The translations under genes and the position numbers were made by a program. Of a stretch of DNA of 15,882 nucleotides, positions 1-9,356 are shown piece by piece; the first letter of the stretch is position 1; each line of letters opens with the position of its first letter. The DNA comes from Burkholderiaceae bacterium (GTDB taxonomy: Bacteria; Pseudomonadota; Gammaproteobacteria; Burkholderiales; Burkholderiaceae_C): positions 1 through 15,882 of the forward strand of contig JAGOBT010000018.1 in assembly GCA_017999135.1 (NCBI GenBank), written 5' to 3'. Under the pieces are notes generated by a model, which was not told the DNA's origin, did not search any database, and saw only the letters and a program-made list of their open reading frames with translations.

Positions 1-2209
<2,209 letters not shown>

Positions 2210-2233
2210 GTTCTTGTCTCCGTGGGTGGCGCG

Positions 2234-4963
2234 TCAGGCGTACAGCGGGTTGATCTTGTCGGCGTTCAGGCCGTACTTCTTGATCGCCTCGGCCACCTTG
2301 GCCAGGGGCAGCTTGCCCTCGTCGGCCAGGGTCTTGAGCGCGGCCACCACGATGTAGTGGCGGTTGATCTCGAAGTGCTCACGCAGCTTGCTGCGGAAAT
2401 CACTGCGGCCAAAACCGTCGGTGCCCAGCACCTTGTAGCTGGTGCCCTGGGGGATGTAGGCGCGGATCTGCTCGCCGTAGACCTTGATGTAGTCGGTCGA
2501 GCAGATCACCGGGCCGGCATGGCCGGCCAGCTGCTGGGCCACGAAGGGCACACGCGGCGTCTCTGTGGGGTGCAGCAGGTTCCAGCGCTCGCAGTCCTGG
2601 CCGTCGCGGGCCAGTTCATTGAAGCTGGGGCAGCTCCAGACCTTGGCGGCCACGCCCCAGTCCACCGCCAGCAGCTGGCGGGCGGCGATCGATTCACGCA
2701 GGATGGTGCCCGAGCCCAGCAAATTCACCACCGGCTGGCCGGCCGCGGCGGGCGCGTCTTCCAGCAGGTACATGCCCTTGATGATCTGGTCCTCGGTGCC
2801 GGGCTTCAGGCCGGGCATCGGGTAGTTCTCGTTGAGCAGGGTGATGTAGTAGTAGACGTTCTCCTGCTTCTCCACCATGCGCTTCAGGCCGTGGTGGATG
2901 ATCACGCCCACCTCGTGCGCATAGGTCGGGTCGTACGAGATGCAGTTGGGGATGGTGCCGGCCAGGATGTGGCTGTGGCCGTCTTCATGCTGCAGGCCCT
3001 CGCCGTTGAGCGTGGTGCGGCCGCTGGTGCCGCCCAGCAGGAAGCCGCGCGCCTGCATGTCGCCCGCCGCCCAGGCCAGGTCGCCGATGCGCTGGAAGCC
3101 GAACATCGAGTAGTAGACGTAGAACGGCACCATGATGCGGTTGTTGGTGCTGTAGCTCGTGGCCGCGGCGATCCAGCTGCACATGCCGCCGGCTTCGTTG
3201 ATGCCTTCCTGCAGGATCTGGCCGTCGGTGGCCTCGCGGTAGTACATCACCTGGTCCTTGTCGACCGGCGTGTAGTTCTGGCCCAGCGGGTTGTAGATGC
3301 CGATCTGGCGGAACAGGCCTTCCATGCCGAAGGTGCGGGCCTCGTCCACCAGGATGGGCACCACGCGCGGGCCCAGGGCCTTGTCGCGCAGCAGCTGGGT
3401 GAGAAAGCGCACATAGGCCTGGGTGGTGCTGATCTCGCGGCCCTCGGGCGTGGGGTCGAGCACGGCCTTGAAGGTCTCCAGCGCCGGCACGGTGAAGCTC
3501 TCGTCACTCCTGGCGCGGCGGTGCGGCAGGTAGCCGCCCAGCTTCTGCCGGCGCTCATGCAGGTACTTCATCTCCGGCGTGTCGTCGGCCGGCTTGTAGA
3601 ACGGGATCTTCGGCAGCTCGCTGTCGGGGATGGGGATGTTGAAGCGGTCGCGGAAGTAGCGGATGTCGTCGTCCGTCAGCTTCTTGGTCTGGTGGGCGGT
3701 GTTCTTGCCCTCGCCGGCACGGCCCATGCCGTAGCCCTTGACCGTCTTGACCAGCAGCACCGTGGGCTGGCCTTGCGTGTTGTTGTTGGCGGCATGGAAG
3801 GCGGCGTACACCTTGCTGGCATCGTGGCCGCCGCGGCGCAGGTTCCACACCTGCTCGTCGCTCATCTTGGCCACCATCTCCAGCGTGCGCGGGTCGCGGC
3901 CGAAGAAATGCTTGCGCACGAAGGCGCCGTCATTGGCCTTGAAGGCCTGGTAGTCGCCGTCCAGCGTGTCCAGCATGATCTTGCGCAGCGCGCCGTCCTT
4001 GTCGCGCGCCAGCAGCTCGTCCCACTGCTTGCCCCACAGCAGCTTGATCACGTTCCAGCCCGAACCGCGGAACTCGCCTTCCAGTTCCTGGATGATCTTG
4101 CCGTTGCCGCGCACCGGGCCGTCCAGCCGCTGCAGGTTGCAGTTGACGACGAAGACCAGGTTGTCGAGCTTCTCGCGCGCGGCCAGGCCGATGGCGCCCA
4201 GGCTCTCGGGCTCGTCCATCTCGCCGTCGCCGCAGAACACCCACACTTTGCGCTTGGACGTGTCAGCAATGCCGCGGGCGTGCAGGTACTTCAGGAAGCG
4301 CGCCTGGTAGATGGCCATGATCGGCCCCAGGCCCATGCTGACCGTGGGGAACTGCCAGAACTCGGGCATCAGCTTGGGGTGCGGGTAGCTGCTCAGGCCC
4401 TTGCCGTCGACTTCCTGGCGGAAGTTCAGCAGTTGCTCTTCGCTCAGCCGGCCTTCCATGAAGGCGCGGGCGTAGATGCCAGGCGCGCTGTGGCCCTGGA
4501 TGTAGAGCAGGTCACCACCGTGGGTGCCGCCCTTGTCGGTGTCGTCGGCATGCCAGAAATGGTTGAAGCCGGCGGCGAACAGGTGCGCCACGCTCTGGAA
4601 GCTGCTGATGTGGCCGCCCAGGTCGCCGCCGTCAGCCGGGTCATGCCGGTTTGCCTTGACCACCAGCGCCATCGCGTTCCAGCGCATGTAGGCACGCAGG
4701 CGGCCTTCGATCTCCAGGTTGCCGGGACTGCGCTCCTCGTCCACCGGCTCGATGGTGTTGATGTAGGGCGTGGTGGCCGAGAACGGCCGGTCAATGCCGT
4801 TGTGCCGCGCTTCCTCGATCAGCTTTTCCAGCAGGAAGTGGGCGCGCTCCGGGCCCTCGGCGCTGATGACGGCGTCCAGCGCCTCCAGCCATTCACGGGT
4901 CTCCTGGGCGTCGGTGTCGAAGGCAGCGGCGTTGGCGGGCGGGTTGCTGGGCAGGGCGGACAT
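2234..4963 (-). CDS. aceE: Pyruvate dehydrogenase E1, homodimeric type
   Basis: Thiamine diphosphate-dependent decarboxylase that commits pyruvate to acetyl-CoA and reductively acetylates the lipoyl domains of AceF. With the start at 4963 it has 909 residues, close to the 887 of E. coli AceE. The thiamine diphosphate/Mg motif begins GDGEMDEPES at residues 245-254 and continues into NCNLQRLDGPVRGNGK. Other family blocks are present: DGGDLGGHISSFQS near the N-terminus, KTVKGYGMGRAGEGKN, and FGMEGLFRQIGIYNPLGQNY. The frame stays open upstream to 5113, but that extension crosses the promoter region and is not family-like. The 4963 ATG has a strong GAGGAG seven bases upstream and gives MSALPSNPP. 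First gene of the operon aceE-aceF-lpdA, divergent from a two-component operon. Confidence 0.98.
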   Translation of the reverse strand: MSALPSNPPANAAAFDTDAQETREWLEALDAVISAEGPERAHFLLEKLIEEARHNGIDRPFSATTPYINTIEPVDEERSPGNLEIEGRLRAYMRWNAMALVVKANRHDPADGGDLGGHISSFQSVAHLFAAGFNHFWHADDTDKGGTHGGDLLYIQGHSAPGIYARAFMEGRLSEEQLLNFRQEVDGKGLSSYPHPKLMPEFWQFPTVSMGLGPIMAIYQARFLKYLHARGIADTSKRKVWVFCGDGEMDEPESLGAIGLAAREKLDNLVFVVNCNLQRLDGPVRGNGKIIQELEGEFRGSGWNVIKLLWGKQWDELLARDKDGALRKIMLDTLDGDYQAFKANDGAFVRKHFFGRDPRTLEMVAKMSDEQVWNLRRGGHDASKVYAAFHAANNNTQGQPTVLLVKTVKGYGMGRAGEGKNTAHQTKKLTDDDIRYFRDRFNIPIPDSELPKIPFYKPADDTPEMKYLHERRQKLGGYLPHRRARSDESFTVPALETFKAVLDPTPEGREISTTQAYVRFLTQLLRDKALGPRVVPILVDEARTFGMEGLFRQIGIYNPLGQNYTPVDKDQVMYYREATDGQILQEGINEAGGMCSWIAAATSYSTNNRIMVPFYVYYSMFGFQRIGDLAWAAGDMQARGFLLGGTSGRTTLNGEGLQHEDGHSHILAGTIPNCISYDPTYAHEVGVIIHHGLKRMVEKQENVYYYITLLNENYPMPGLKPGTEDQIIKGMYLLEDAPAAAGQPVVNLLGSGTILRESIAARQLLAVDWGVAAKVWSCPSFNELARDGQDCERWNLLHPTETPRVPFVAQQLAGHAGPVICSTDYIKVYGEQIRAYIPQGTSYKVLGTDGFGRSDFRSKLREHFEINRHYIVVAALKTLADEGKLPLAKVAEAIKKYGLNADKINPLYA

Positions 4964-4966
4964 CGG

Positions 4967-4976
4967 TTGTCTCCTC
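4967..4976 (-). promoter_or_regulatory. aceE ribosome binding site that fixes the start
   Basis: The minus strand reads GAGGAGACAA, with GGAG seven bases before the ATG at 4963. The core GGAGACAA also stands before aceF (2214-2221) and lpdA (501-508). It favours the 4963 start over upstream in-frame ATGs. Confidence 0.85.
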
Positions 4977-5011
4977 GTTCCGGGGCGTTGGGATGGTCTT
5001 GAACGGCGCGC

Positions 5012-5040
5012 AGTGTTGCACAAAGCCCGCGCATTTTCAA
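5012..5040 (-). promoter_or_regulatory. Candidate sigma-70 promoter of the aceE operon
   Basis: On the minus strand a -35-like TTGAAA (5040-5035) is followed after exactly 17 bases by the -10-like AACACT (5017-5012). TG two bases upstream makes it an extended -10. Transcription would start near 5005, leaving a leader of about 40 bases before the aceE start codon. The -10 hexamer is a poor match, so this is a prediction. Confidence 0.45.
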
Positions 5041-5056
5041 ATCGTGCGAATTGATT

Positions 5057-5082
5057 CCGCATTGTGGGAAACCACAATGCGG
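5057..5082. promoter_or_regulatory. Perfect 11-bp inverted repeat, candidate operator between aceE and the two-component operon
   Basis: CCGCATTGTGG (5057-5067) and its exact reverse complement CCACAATGCGG (5072-5082) flank a GAAA spacer. It lies in the non-coding divergent region. Its centre is about 65 bases upstream of the predicted aceE transcription start and about 70 upstream of the predicted kinase start, a usual place for an activator. It does not match the E. coli PdhR consensus (ATTGGT-NNN-ACCAAT). It cannot be a transcript hairpin from either predicted start. The binding protein is unknown; the FixJ-type regulator encoded at 7743-8384 is one candidate, an IclR- or GntR-type factor another. 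Confidence 0.6.
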
Positions 5083-5126
5083 CGCACATTCGCAGGTTGC
5101 GTGAGCGGAACACGCCACGCGCTCGG

Positions 5127-5132
5127 GATAAT
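5127..5132 (+). promoter_or_regulatory. Candidate -10 element of the sensor kinase gene (leaderless start)
   Basis: GATAAT matches the TATAAT consensus at five of six positions and ends seven bases before the ATG at 5140. Transcription would therefore begin at or within a base of the start codon. No Shine-Dalgarno sequence precedes this ATG. No good -35 element is seen at 16-18 bases, which would fit an activator-dependent promoter. Confidence 0.5.
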
Positions 5133-5139
5133 CCCGCCC

Positions 5140-7746
5140 ATGCCTGTGCCGCCCCCCTCCCAACCCGCGCCGGTGGCGCCTGCCAAGGGGCAGCGCCGCC
5201 TGCTCGGGCGCTGGTGGCGGCGCCAGTCGCCCGCGCAGCAAGACCGCTTTGCCACGCTGGGGCCGCTGGCGTCGGTGCTGCTGTTCCTGGCGGCCATCAT
5301 TTCGGCCTTCTGGTACCTGCGCAATGAAGAGTTCGACCGCGAGACCGAATCGGTCAAGCGCGACACCGAGATCGCGCAGCAGCAGATCCGCCTGCGGCTG
5401 ATCGAGAACCAGGAACAGCTGGTGCGCATGGCGCACGAGCTGGTCACCCGCGAGCTCGACGCCAGCGACTTCACGCCGCAGGCCGCCGCGTTCATGAACG
5501 ACCGTCCCGAGATCACGCAGTTCCTGTGGCTGGGTGTCGACCGTGAAGCCCGCGCGCGCCATTCGGCCCAGGCCGACCGGGAAGAACTGCTGCCGCCGGG
5601 CGCATTGCCCACGGCCAAGGCCCCGGGGCGCACTGAAACCGAATGGGCCTTCATTGCCGCGCGCGACCTGCGCCAGCCGATCTACAGCCGCGCCTTCAAG
5701 GACCGCCACGGCGCCATGGTGTTCCAGGTGCATGTGCCGATGCTCACCCGCGGCCAGTTCAACGGCGCGCTGGTGGCCGACTACAGCATCGACGTGCTGC
5801 TGCGCCACTTCGTGCCCACCGAGGTGACACGCCGCCACGCCGTCGCGGTGATCGACGACCGCGAGCAGACCATCGCCAGCAGCGTGCTGCAGATGCCGGG
5901 CGGGGCGCAGCAGCGCGCCGCCATCCTGCACGACGTGCCGCTGGCGCCGGCCGCCAACGGCCTGGTGCTGCGCGGCAGCGGCTACCGCACCAGCGTGGGC
6001 CTGATCGGCAACACCCTGTTCTGGATGGTGGTGGCGCTGTCGGTGCTGACGCTCTGGATGCTGCTGGGCACCTTCCGCCATGTGCGGCGGCGCGGCCAGA
6101 TCCAGGGCGCGCTGGTGCAGGAGACCAACTTCCGCCGGGCGATGGAGAACTCCATGCTCACCGGCATGCGGGCGATGGACATCGAGGGCCGCGTCAGCTA
6201 CGTCAACCCGGCCTTCTGCGCGATGACCGGCTTCACTGAGCATGAGCTGATCGGCCGCCTGCCGCCCTACCCCTACTGGCCGGCCGACCGCATCGACGAG
6301 AACACCCGCCTGCTGCAGCAGGAGCTGCAGGGCCGCAGCCCGGCCGGCGGCATCGAGGTGAAGGTGATGCGCAAGAACGGCACGCTGTTCGACGCCCGCA
6401 TGTATGTGTCGCCGCTGGTCGACGCCCGCGGCCACCAGACCGGCTGGATGACGAGCATGACCAACATCACCGAGGCCAAGCGCATCCGCGACCAGCTCTC
6501 GGCCAGCCACGAGCGCTTCACCACCGTGCTCGAAGGCCTGGAGGCGGCGGTGTCCGTGCTCAGCGTGCAGCAGGGCGAGCTGCTGTTCGCCAACCGCAGC
6601 TACCGCCTGTGGTTCGGCGCCGACGCCCGCGGGCACGCCCTGCTGGCCAGCGGCGCCGCGCCCAACCTGCCCGGCGACCTGACCGGCCACGACGACGAAG
6701 ACGGCCTGGCCGGCATCCCCACACAGGAGCTGGCCGGCCAGGGCGCCAACCCGCGCGAGGTGTACGCCGCACAGCTGGACAAGTGGTTCGACGTGCGCGC
6801 CCGCTACCTGCAGTGGACCGACGGCCGCCTGGCGCAGATGCTGATCGCCACCGACGTGACCGCCCGCCGCCGCGCCGAGGAGCTGTCGGCCCAGCAGGCG
6901 GAGAAGGCACAGGTCAGCAGCCGGCTGATCACCATGGGCGAGATGGCCAGCTCGGTGGCGCATGAACTGAACCAGCCGCTGACGGCCATCACCAACTACT
7001 GCAACGGCATGGTCTCGCGGCTGAAGGCCGACGCCATCGACCAGGAATCGCTGCTGGCGGCGCTGGGCAAGACCGCGCGCCAGGCCGAGCGGGCGGGTCA
7101 GATCATCCACCGCATCCGCGCCTTCGTGAAGAAGAGCGAGCCGCAGCGCGTTGCCAGCCAGGCACGCACCATCGTCGACGAGGCGGTCGAGCTGGCCAGC
7201 ATCGAGCTGCGCCGCCGCAACGTGGCCATCCACCACTATGTGGCGCAGCGCCTGCCCGACCTGCAGTGCGACCCGATCCTGATCGAACAGGTGCTGCTGA
7301 ACCTGCTGAAGAACGCCGCCGAGGCCATCGATTCGGCCCAGATGCCGGCCTCGCGCCGGCACATCGAGCTGCGCGTCATCCCGCGCCACACGCCCGACGA
7401 GGGTGGCGTGATCGAGTTCGCCGTCACCGACCAGGGCCCCGGCCTGCCCGAAGAAGTGATCGCCCGGTTGTACGAGGCCTTCTTCTCCACCAAGGCCGAG
7501 GGCATGGGCATCGGCCTGTCGTTGTGCCGGTCGATCGTGGAGAGCCACCGGGGCCGGATCAAGGCGCAAAACCTCTACAATGGCACCACTGTGACAGGGT
7601 GTCGGTTCGCCTTCACCTTGCCTGTGGACACCACCGCGCGGCACGAGGAGACAACGCTGGCGCATCCCCCCGATGACACAGCGCATGTCGCCACCCAGGC
7701 CGACCATCCCGCCGACCAACCGGCAGCAGCCAGAACCCCCCCATGA
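5140..7746 (+). CDS. Membrane-bound PAS sensor histidine kinase (DctS-like)
   Basis: Sensor of a two-component system, 868 residues from the chosen start at 5140. It has a basic, Pro-rich N-terminus, a membrane helix at about 41-59, a periplasmic sensing region at about 60-287 (Cache/CHASE-like), and a second helix at about 288-310. The cytoplasmic part has one clear PAS domain (about 328-446), a degenerate PAS-like domain (about 455-575), HisKA with SSVAHELNQP (phospho-acceptor His608), and the ATPase domain with NLLKNAAEAI (Asn725), DQGPGLP (764-770) and GMGIGLSL (788-795). A 37-residue low-complexity tail follows. The frame is open to 4993, but the upstream ATGs at 4993 and 5077 fall in promoter DNA. 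Its stop overlaps the next gene as ATGA. The architecture resembles DctS, the C4-dicarboxylate sensor; the ligand here cannot be read from sequence, and a link to pyruvate metabolism is only suggested by divergence from aceE. Confidence 0.93.
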   Translation: MPVPPPSQPAPVAPAKGQRRLLGRWWRRQSPAQQDRFATLGPLASVLLFLAAIISAFWYLRNEEFDRETESVKRDTEIAQQQIRLRLIENQEQLVRMAHELVTRELDASDFTPQAAAFMNDRPEITQFLWLGVDREARARHSAQADREELLPPGALPTAKAPGRTETEWAFIAARDLRQPIYSRAFKDRHGAMVFQVHVPMLTRGQFNGALVADYSIDVLLRHFVPTEVTRRHAVAVIDDREQTIASSVLQMPGGAQQRAAILHDVPLAPAANGLVLRGSGYRTSVGLIGNTLFWMVVALSVLTLWMLLGTFRHVRRRGQIQGALVQETNFRRAMENSMLTGMRAMDIEGRVSYVNPAFCAMTGFTEHELIGRLPPYPYWPADRIDENTRLLQQELQGRSPAGGIEVKVMRKNGTLFDARMYVSPLVDARGHQTGWMTSMTNITEAKRIRDQLSASHERFTTVLEGLEAAVSVLSVQQGELLFANRSYRLWFGADARGHALLASGAAPNLPGDLTGHDDEDGLAGIPTQELAGQGANPREVYAAQLDKWFDVRARYLQWTDGRLAQMLIATDVTARRRAEELSAQQAEKAQVSSRLITMGEMASSVAHELNQPLTAITNYCNGMVSRLKADAIDQESLLAALGKTARQAERAGQIIHRIRAFVKKSEPQRVASQARTIVDEAVELASIELRRRNVAIHHYVAQRLPDLQCDPILIEQVLLNLLKNAAEAIDSAQMPASRRHIELRVIPRHTPDEGGVIEFAVTDQGPGLPEEVIARLYEAFFSTKAEGMGIGLSLCRSIVESHRGRIKAQNLYNGTTVTGCRFAFTLPVDTTARHEETTLAHPPDDTAHVATQADHPADQPAAARTPP

Positions 7747-8384
7747 GCCTGATTCCCAAGAAGGGCACGGTCTATGTCGTCGACGACGACGAGGCCGTTC
7801 GTGATTCCCTGCAGTGGTTGCTGGAAGGCAAGGACTACCGCGTCAAGTGCTTCGATTCGGCCGAGTCGTTCCTGTCGCGCTTCGACCCGCGCGAGGTGGC
7901 CTGCCTGATCGCCGACATCCGCATGGACGGGATGAGCGGCCTCGAAATGCAAGACCGCCTGCTCGAGCGCAAGAGCCCGCTGCCGGTGGTCTTCATCACC
8001 GGCCATGGCGACGTGCCGATGGCCGTCACCACCATGAAGAAGGGCGCGATGGACTTCATCGAGAAGCCCTTCAAGGAAGACGAGCTCATCGGCCTGGTCG
8101 AGCGCATGCTGGACCAGGCGCGCAGCGCCTTCAGCCAGCACCAGGAACAAGCCAGCAGGGATGCATTGCTCAGCCGCCTGACCACCCGCGAGGCGCAGGT
8201 GCTCGAGCGCATCGTCGCCGGCCGGCTGAACAAGCAGATTGCCGACGACCTGGGCATCAGCATCAAGACGGTGGAGGCGCACCGCGCCAATATCATGGAG
8301 AAGCTCAACGCCAACACCGTGGCCGATCTGCTGAAGATCGCCCTGGGCGCCAACAGCACGGCCGGCAGCGCCGCCAAGGCCTGA
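7743..8384 (+). CDS. FixJ/DctR-family response regulator, REC plus LuxR-type HTH
   Basis: Transcriptional regulator partnered with the kinase upstream; 213 residues. The receiver domain (about 9-123) has the acidic pair Asp14/Asp15, the phospho-acceptor Asp58 in [10 protein letters not shown], Thr86 in FITGHGD and Lys108 in EKPF. All are the expected residues, so it should be phosphorylatable. The C-terminal LuxR-type helix-turn-helix (about 146-206) begins LTTREAQVL and contains the recognition helix region [17 protein letters not shown]. There is no Shine-Dalgarno sequence before the ATG. It overlaps the kinase stop by four bases, so translation is probably coupled. A terminator follows at 8424. 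Targets are not known from sequence; its own divergent promoter region and aceE are the natural candidates. Confidence 0.95.
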   Translation: MSLIPKKGTVYVVDDDEAVRDSLQWLLEGKDYRVKCFDSAESFLSRFDPREVACLIADIRMDGMSGLEMQDRLLERKSPLPVVFITGHGDVPMAVTTMKKGAMDFIEKPFKEDELIGLVERMLDQARSAFSQHQEQASRDALLSRLTTREAQVLERIVAGRLNKQIADDLGISIKTVEAHRANIMEKLNANTVADLLKIALGANSTAGSAAKA

Positions 8385-8423
8385 TCGCCCGGCCACCGGC
8401 CACCCGCCCCACCCGCACCACAC

Positions 8424-8457
8424 CAGGCCGCTGCCACCCAGCGGCCTGCTTTGTTTC
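8424..8457 (+). terminator. Intrinsic terminator after the two-component operon
   Basis: CAGGCCGCTG (8424-8433), loop CCACC, and its exact complement CAGCGGCCTG (8439-8448) form a perfect 10-bp stem. It is followed by the T-rich CTTTGTTTC. It ends the kinase-regulator transcript and stands directly against the folD ribosome binding site. Confidence 0.8.
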
Positions 8458-8458
8458 T

Positions 8459-8464
8459 GGAGAG
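8459..8464 (+). promoter_or_regulatory. folD ribosome binding site
   Basis: GGAGAG lies nine bases before the ATG at 8474. It selects this start over the long in-frame open extension back to 7814, which is only a shadow of the response regulator gene. It begins two bases after the terminator T-tract. Confidence 0.75.
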
Positions 8465-8473
8465 CCCCCGCCC

Positions 8474-9325
8474 ATGCCCGCCCAACTGATCAACGGCACC
8501 GCCCTGTCGCAACAGATCCGCGCCGACGTGGCGCGCCGTGCCGCCGCCCTCACCGCCCGCGGCGTCAAGCCCGGCCTGGCCGTCATTCTGGTGGGCGAGG
8601 ACCCGGCCTCGGCCGTCTATGTGCGCAACAAGGTCAAGGCCTGCGCCGAGGCGGGCTTCCATTCGGTGCTCGAGAAGTACGACGCCAGCCTGCCCGAGTC
8701 TGACCTGCTGGCCCGCATCCAGGCGCTGAACGCCGACCCGGCGATCCACGGCATCCTGGTGCAGATGCCATTGCCCAGGCACATCCACCCGCAGCGCGTG
8801 ATCGAGACCATCAGCACCGCGAAGGACGTGGACGGCTACTCGGTGCAGAGCGCCGGCGACCTGATGGCCGGCCTGCCCGGTTTCCGCCCCTGCACGCCCT
8901 ATGGCTGCATGAAGCTGATCGAGAGCACCGGTGTCAGCCTGCGTGGCAAGCATGCGGTGGTGATCGGCCGCAGCAATACCGTGGGCAAGCCGATGGCGCT
9001 GCTGCTGCTGCAGGCCAACGCCACCGTCACCATCTGCCACAGCGCCACGCCCGACCTGGGCCTGCACACCCGCCAGGCGGACGTGGTGGTGGCAGCCGTG
9101 GGCCGGCGCAACACCGTCACCGCCGACATGGTCAAGCCTGGGGCCATCGTCATCGACGTGGGCATGAACCGCAATGACGAGGGCAAACTCTGTGGCGATG
9201 TCGACTTTGCCGGCGTCAGCGCGGTGGCCGGCTGGATCACCCCGGTGCCCGGCGGCGTCGGGCCGATGACGATCACGATGCTGCTGGTCAACACCCTGGA
9301 ATCCGCCGAACGCACCGCCCTCTGA
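8474..9325 (+). CDS. folD: Methylenetetrahydrofolate dehydrogenase / methenyltetrahydrofolate cyclohydrolase
   Basis: Bifunctional cytoplasmic enzyme that oxidises 5,10-methylene-THF to methenyl-THF with NADP+ and hydrolyses it to 10-formyl-THF, supplying one-carbon units for purines and formyl-methionine. It has 283 residues, the normal length. The catalytic residues equivalent to E. coli Tyr50, Lys54, Gln98 and Asp121 are present as Tyr49, Lys53 (YVRNK), Gln97 (GILVQMPLP) and Asp120 (KDVDGY). The nucleotide-binding GRSNTVGKP is at 165-173 and the family signature PGGVGPMT at 259-266. It follows a terminator, so it either has its own promoter or depends on read-through. prlC begins 31 bases after its stop on the same strand. 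Confidence 0.98.
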   Translation: MPAQLINGTALSQQIRADVARRAAALTARGVKPGLAVILVGEDPASAVYVRNKVKACAEAGFHSVLEKYDASLPESDLLARIQALNADPAIHGILVQMPLPRHIHPQRVIETISTAKDVDGYSVQSAGDLMAGLPGFRPCTPYGCMKLIESTGVSLRGKHAVVIGRSNTVGKPMALLLLQANATVTICHSATPDLGLHTRQADVVVAAVGRRNTVTADMVKPGAIVIDVGMNRNDEGKLCGDVDFAGVSAVAGWITPVPGGVGPMTITMLLVNTLESAERTAL

Positions 9326-9356
9326 CATCTTCCATCCGGCCCTGACCCCACCGCCC

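Noticed and set aside
5057..5082. Palindrome as a transcription terminator
   Set aside because: Neither strand has a T-tract after it, no gene ends there, and it lies upstream of both predicted transcription starts.
4964..5113. N-terminal extension of AceE to an ATG at 5113
   Set aside because: The extra 50 residues do not look like the family and would be encoded by the promoter and palindrome; the 4963 ATG has a strong ribosome binding site.
4993..5139. Earlier starts for the sensor kinase at 4993 or 5077
   Set aside because: They lie in the divergent promoter region, 5077 falls inside the palindrome, and 5140 gives a normal N-terminus just before the first membrane helix.
7645..7655. Strong Shine-Dalgarno-like GAGGAGACAAC inside the kinase tail
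   Set aside because: It resembles the aceE ribosome binding site, but the nearest ATG (7673) is too far and opens a frame unlike any known protein; the response regulator start is about 88 bases downstream.
4819..7719. Minus-strand open frame of more than 900 codons opposite the sensor kinase
   Set aside because: Low-complexity composition; it overlaps the aceE 5' end and promoter region, and the opposite strand encodes a complete kinase.
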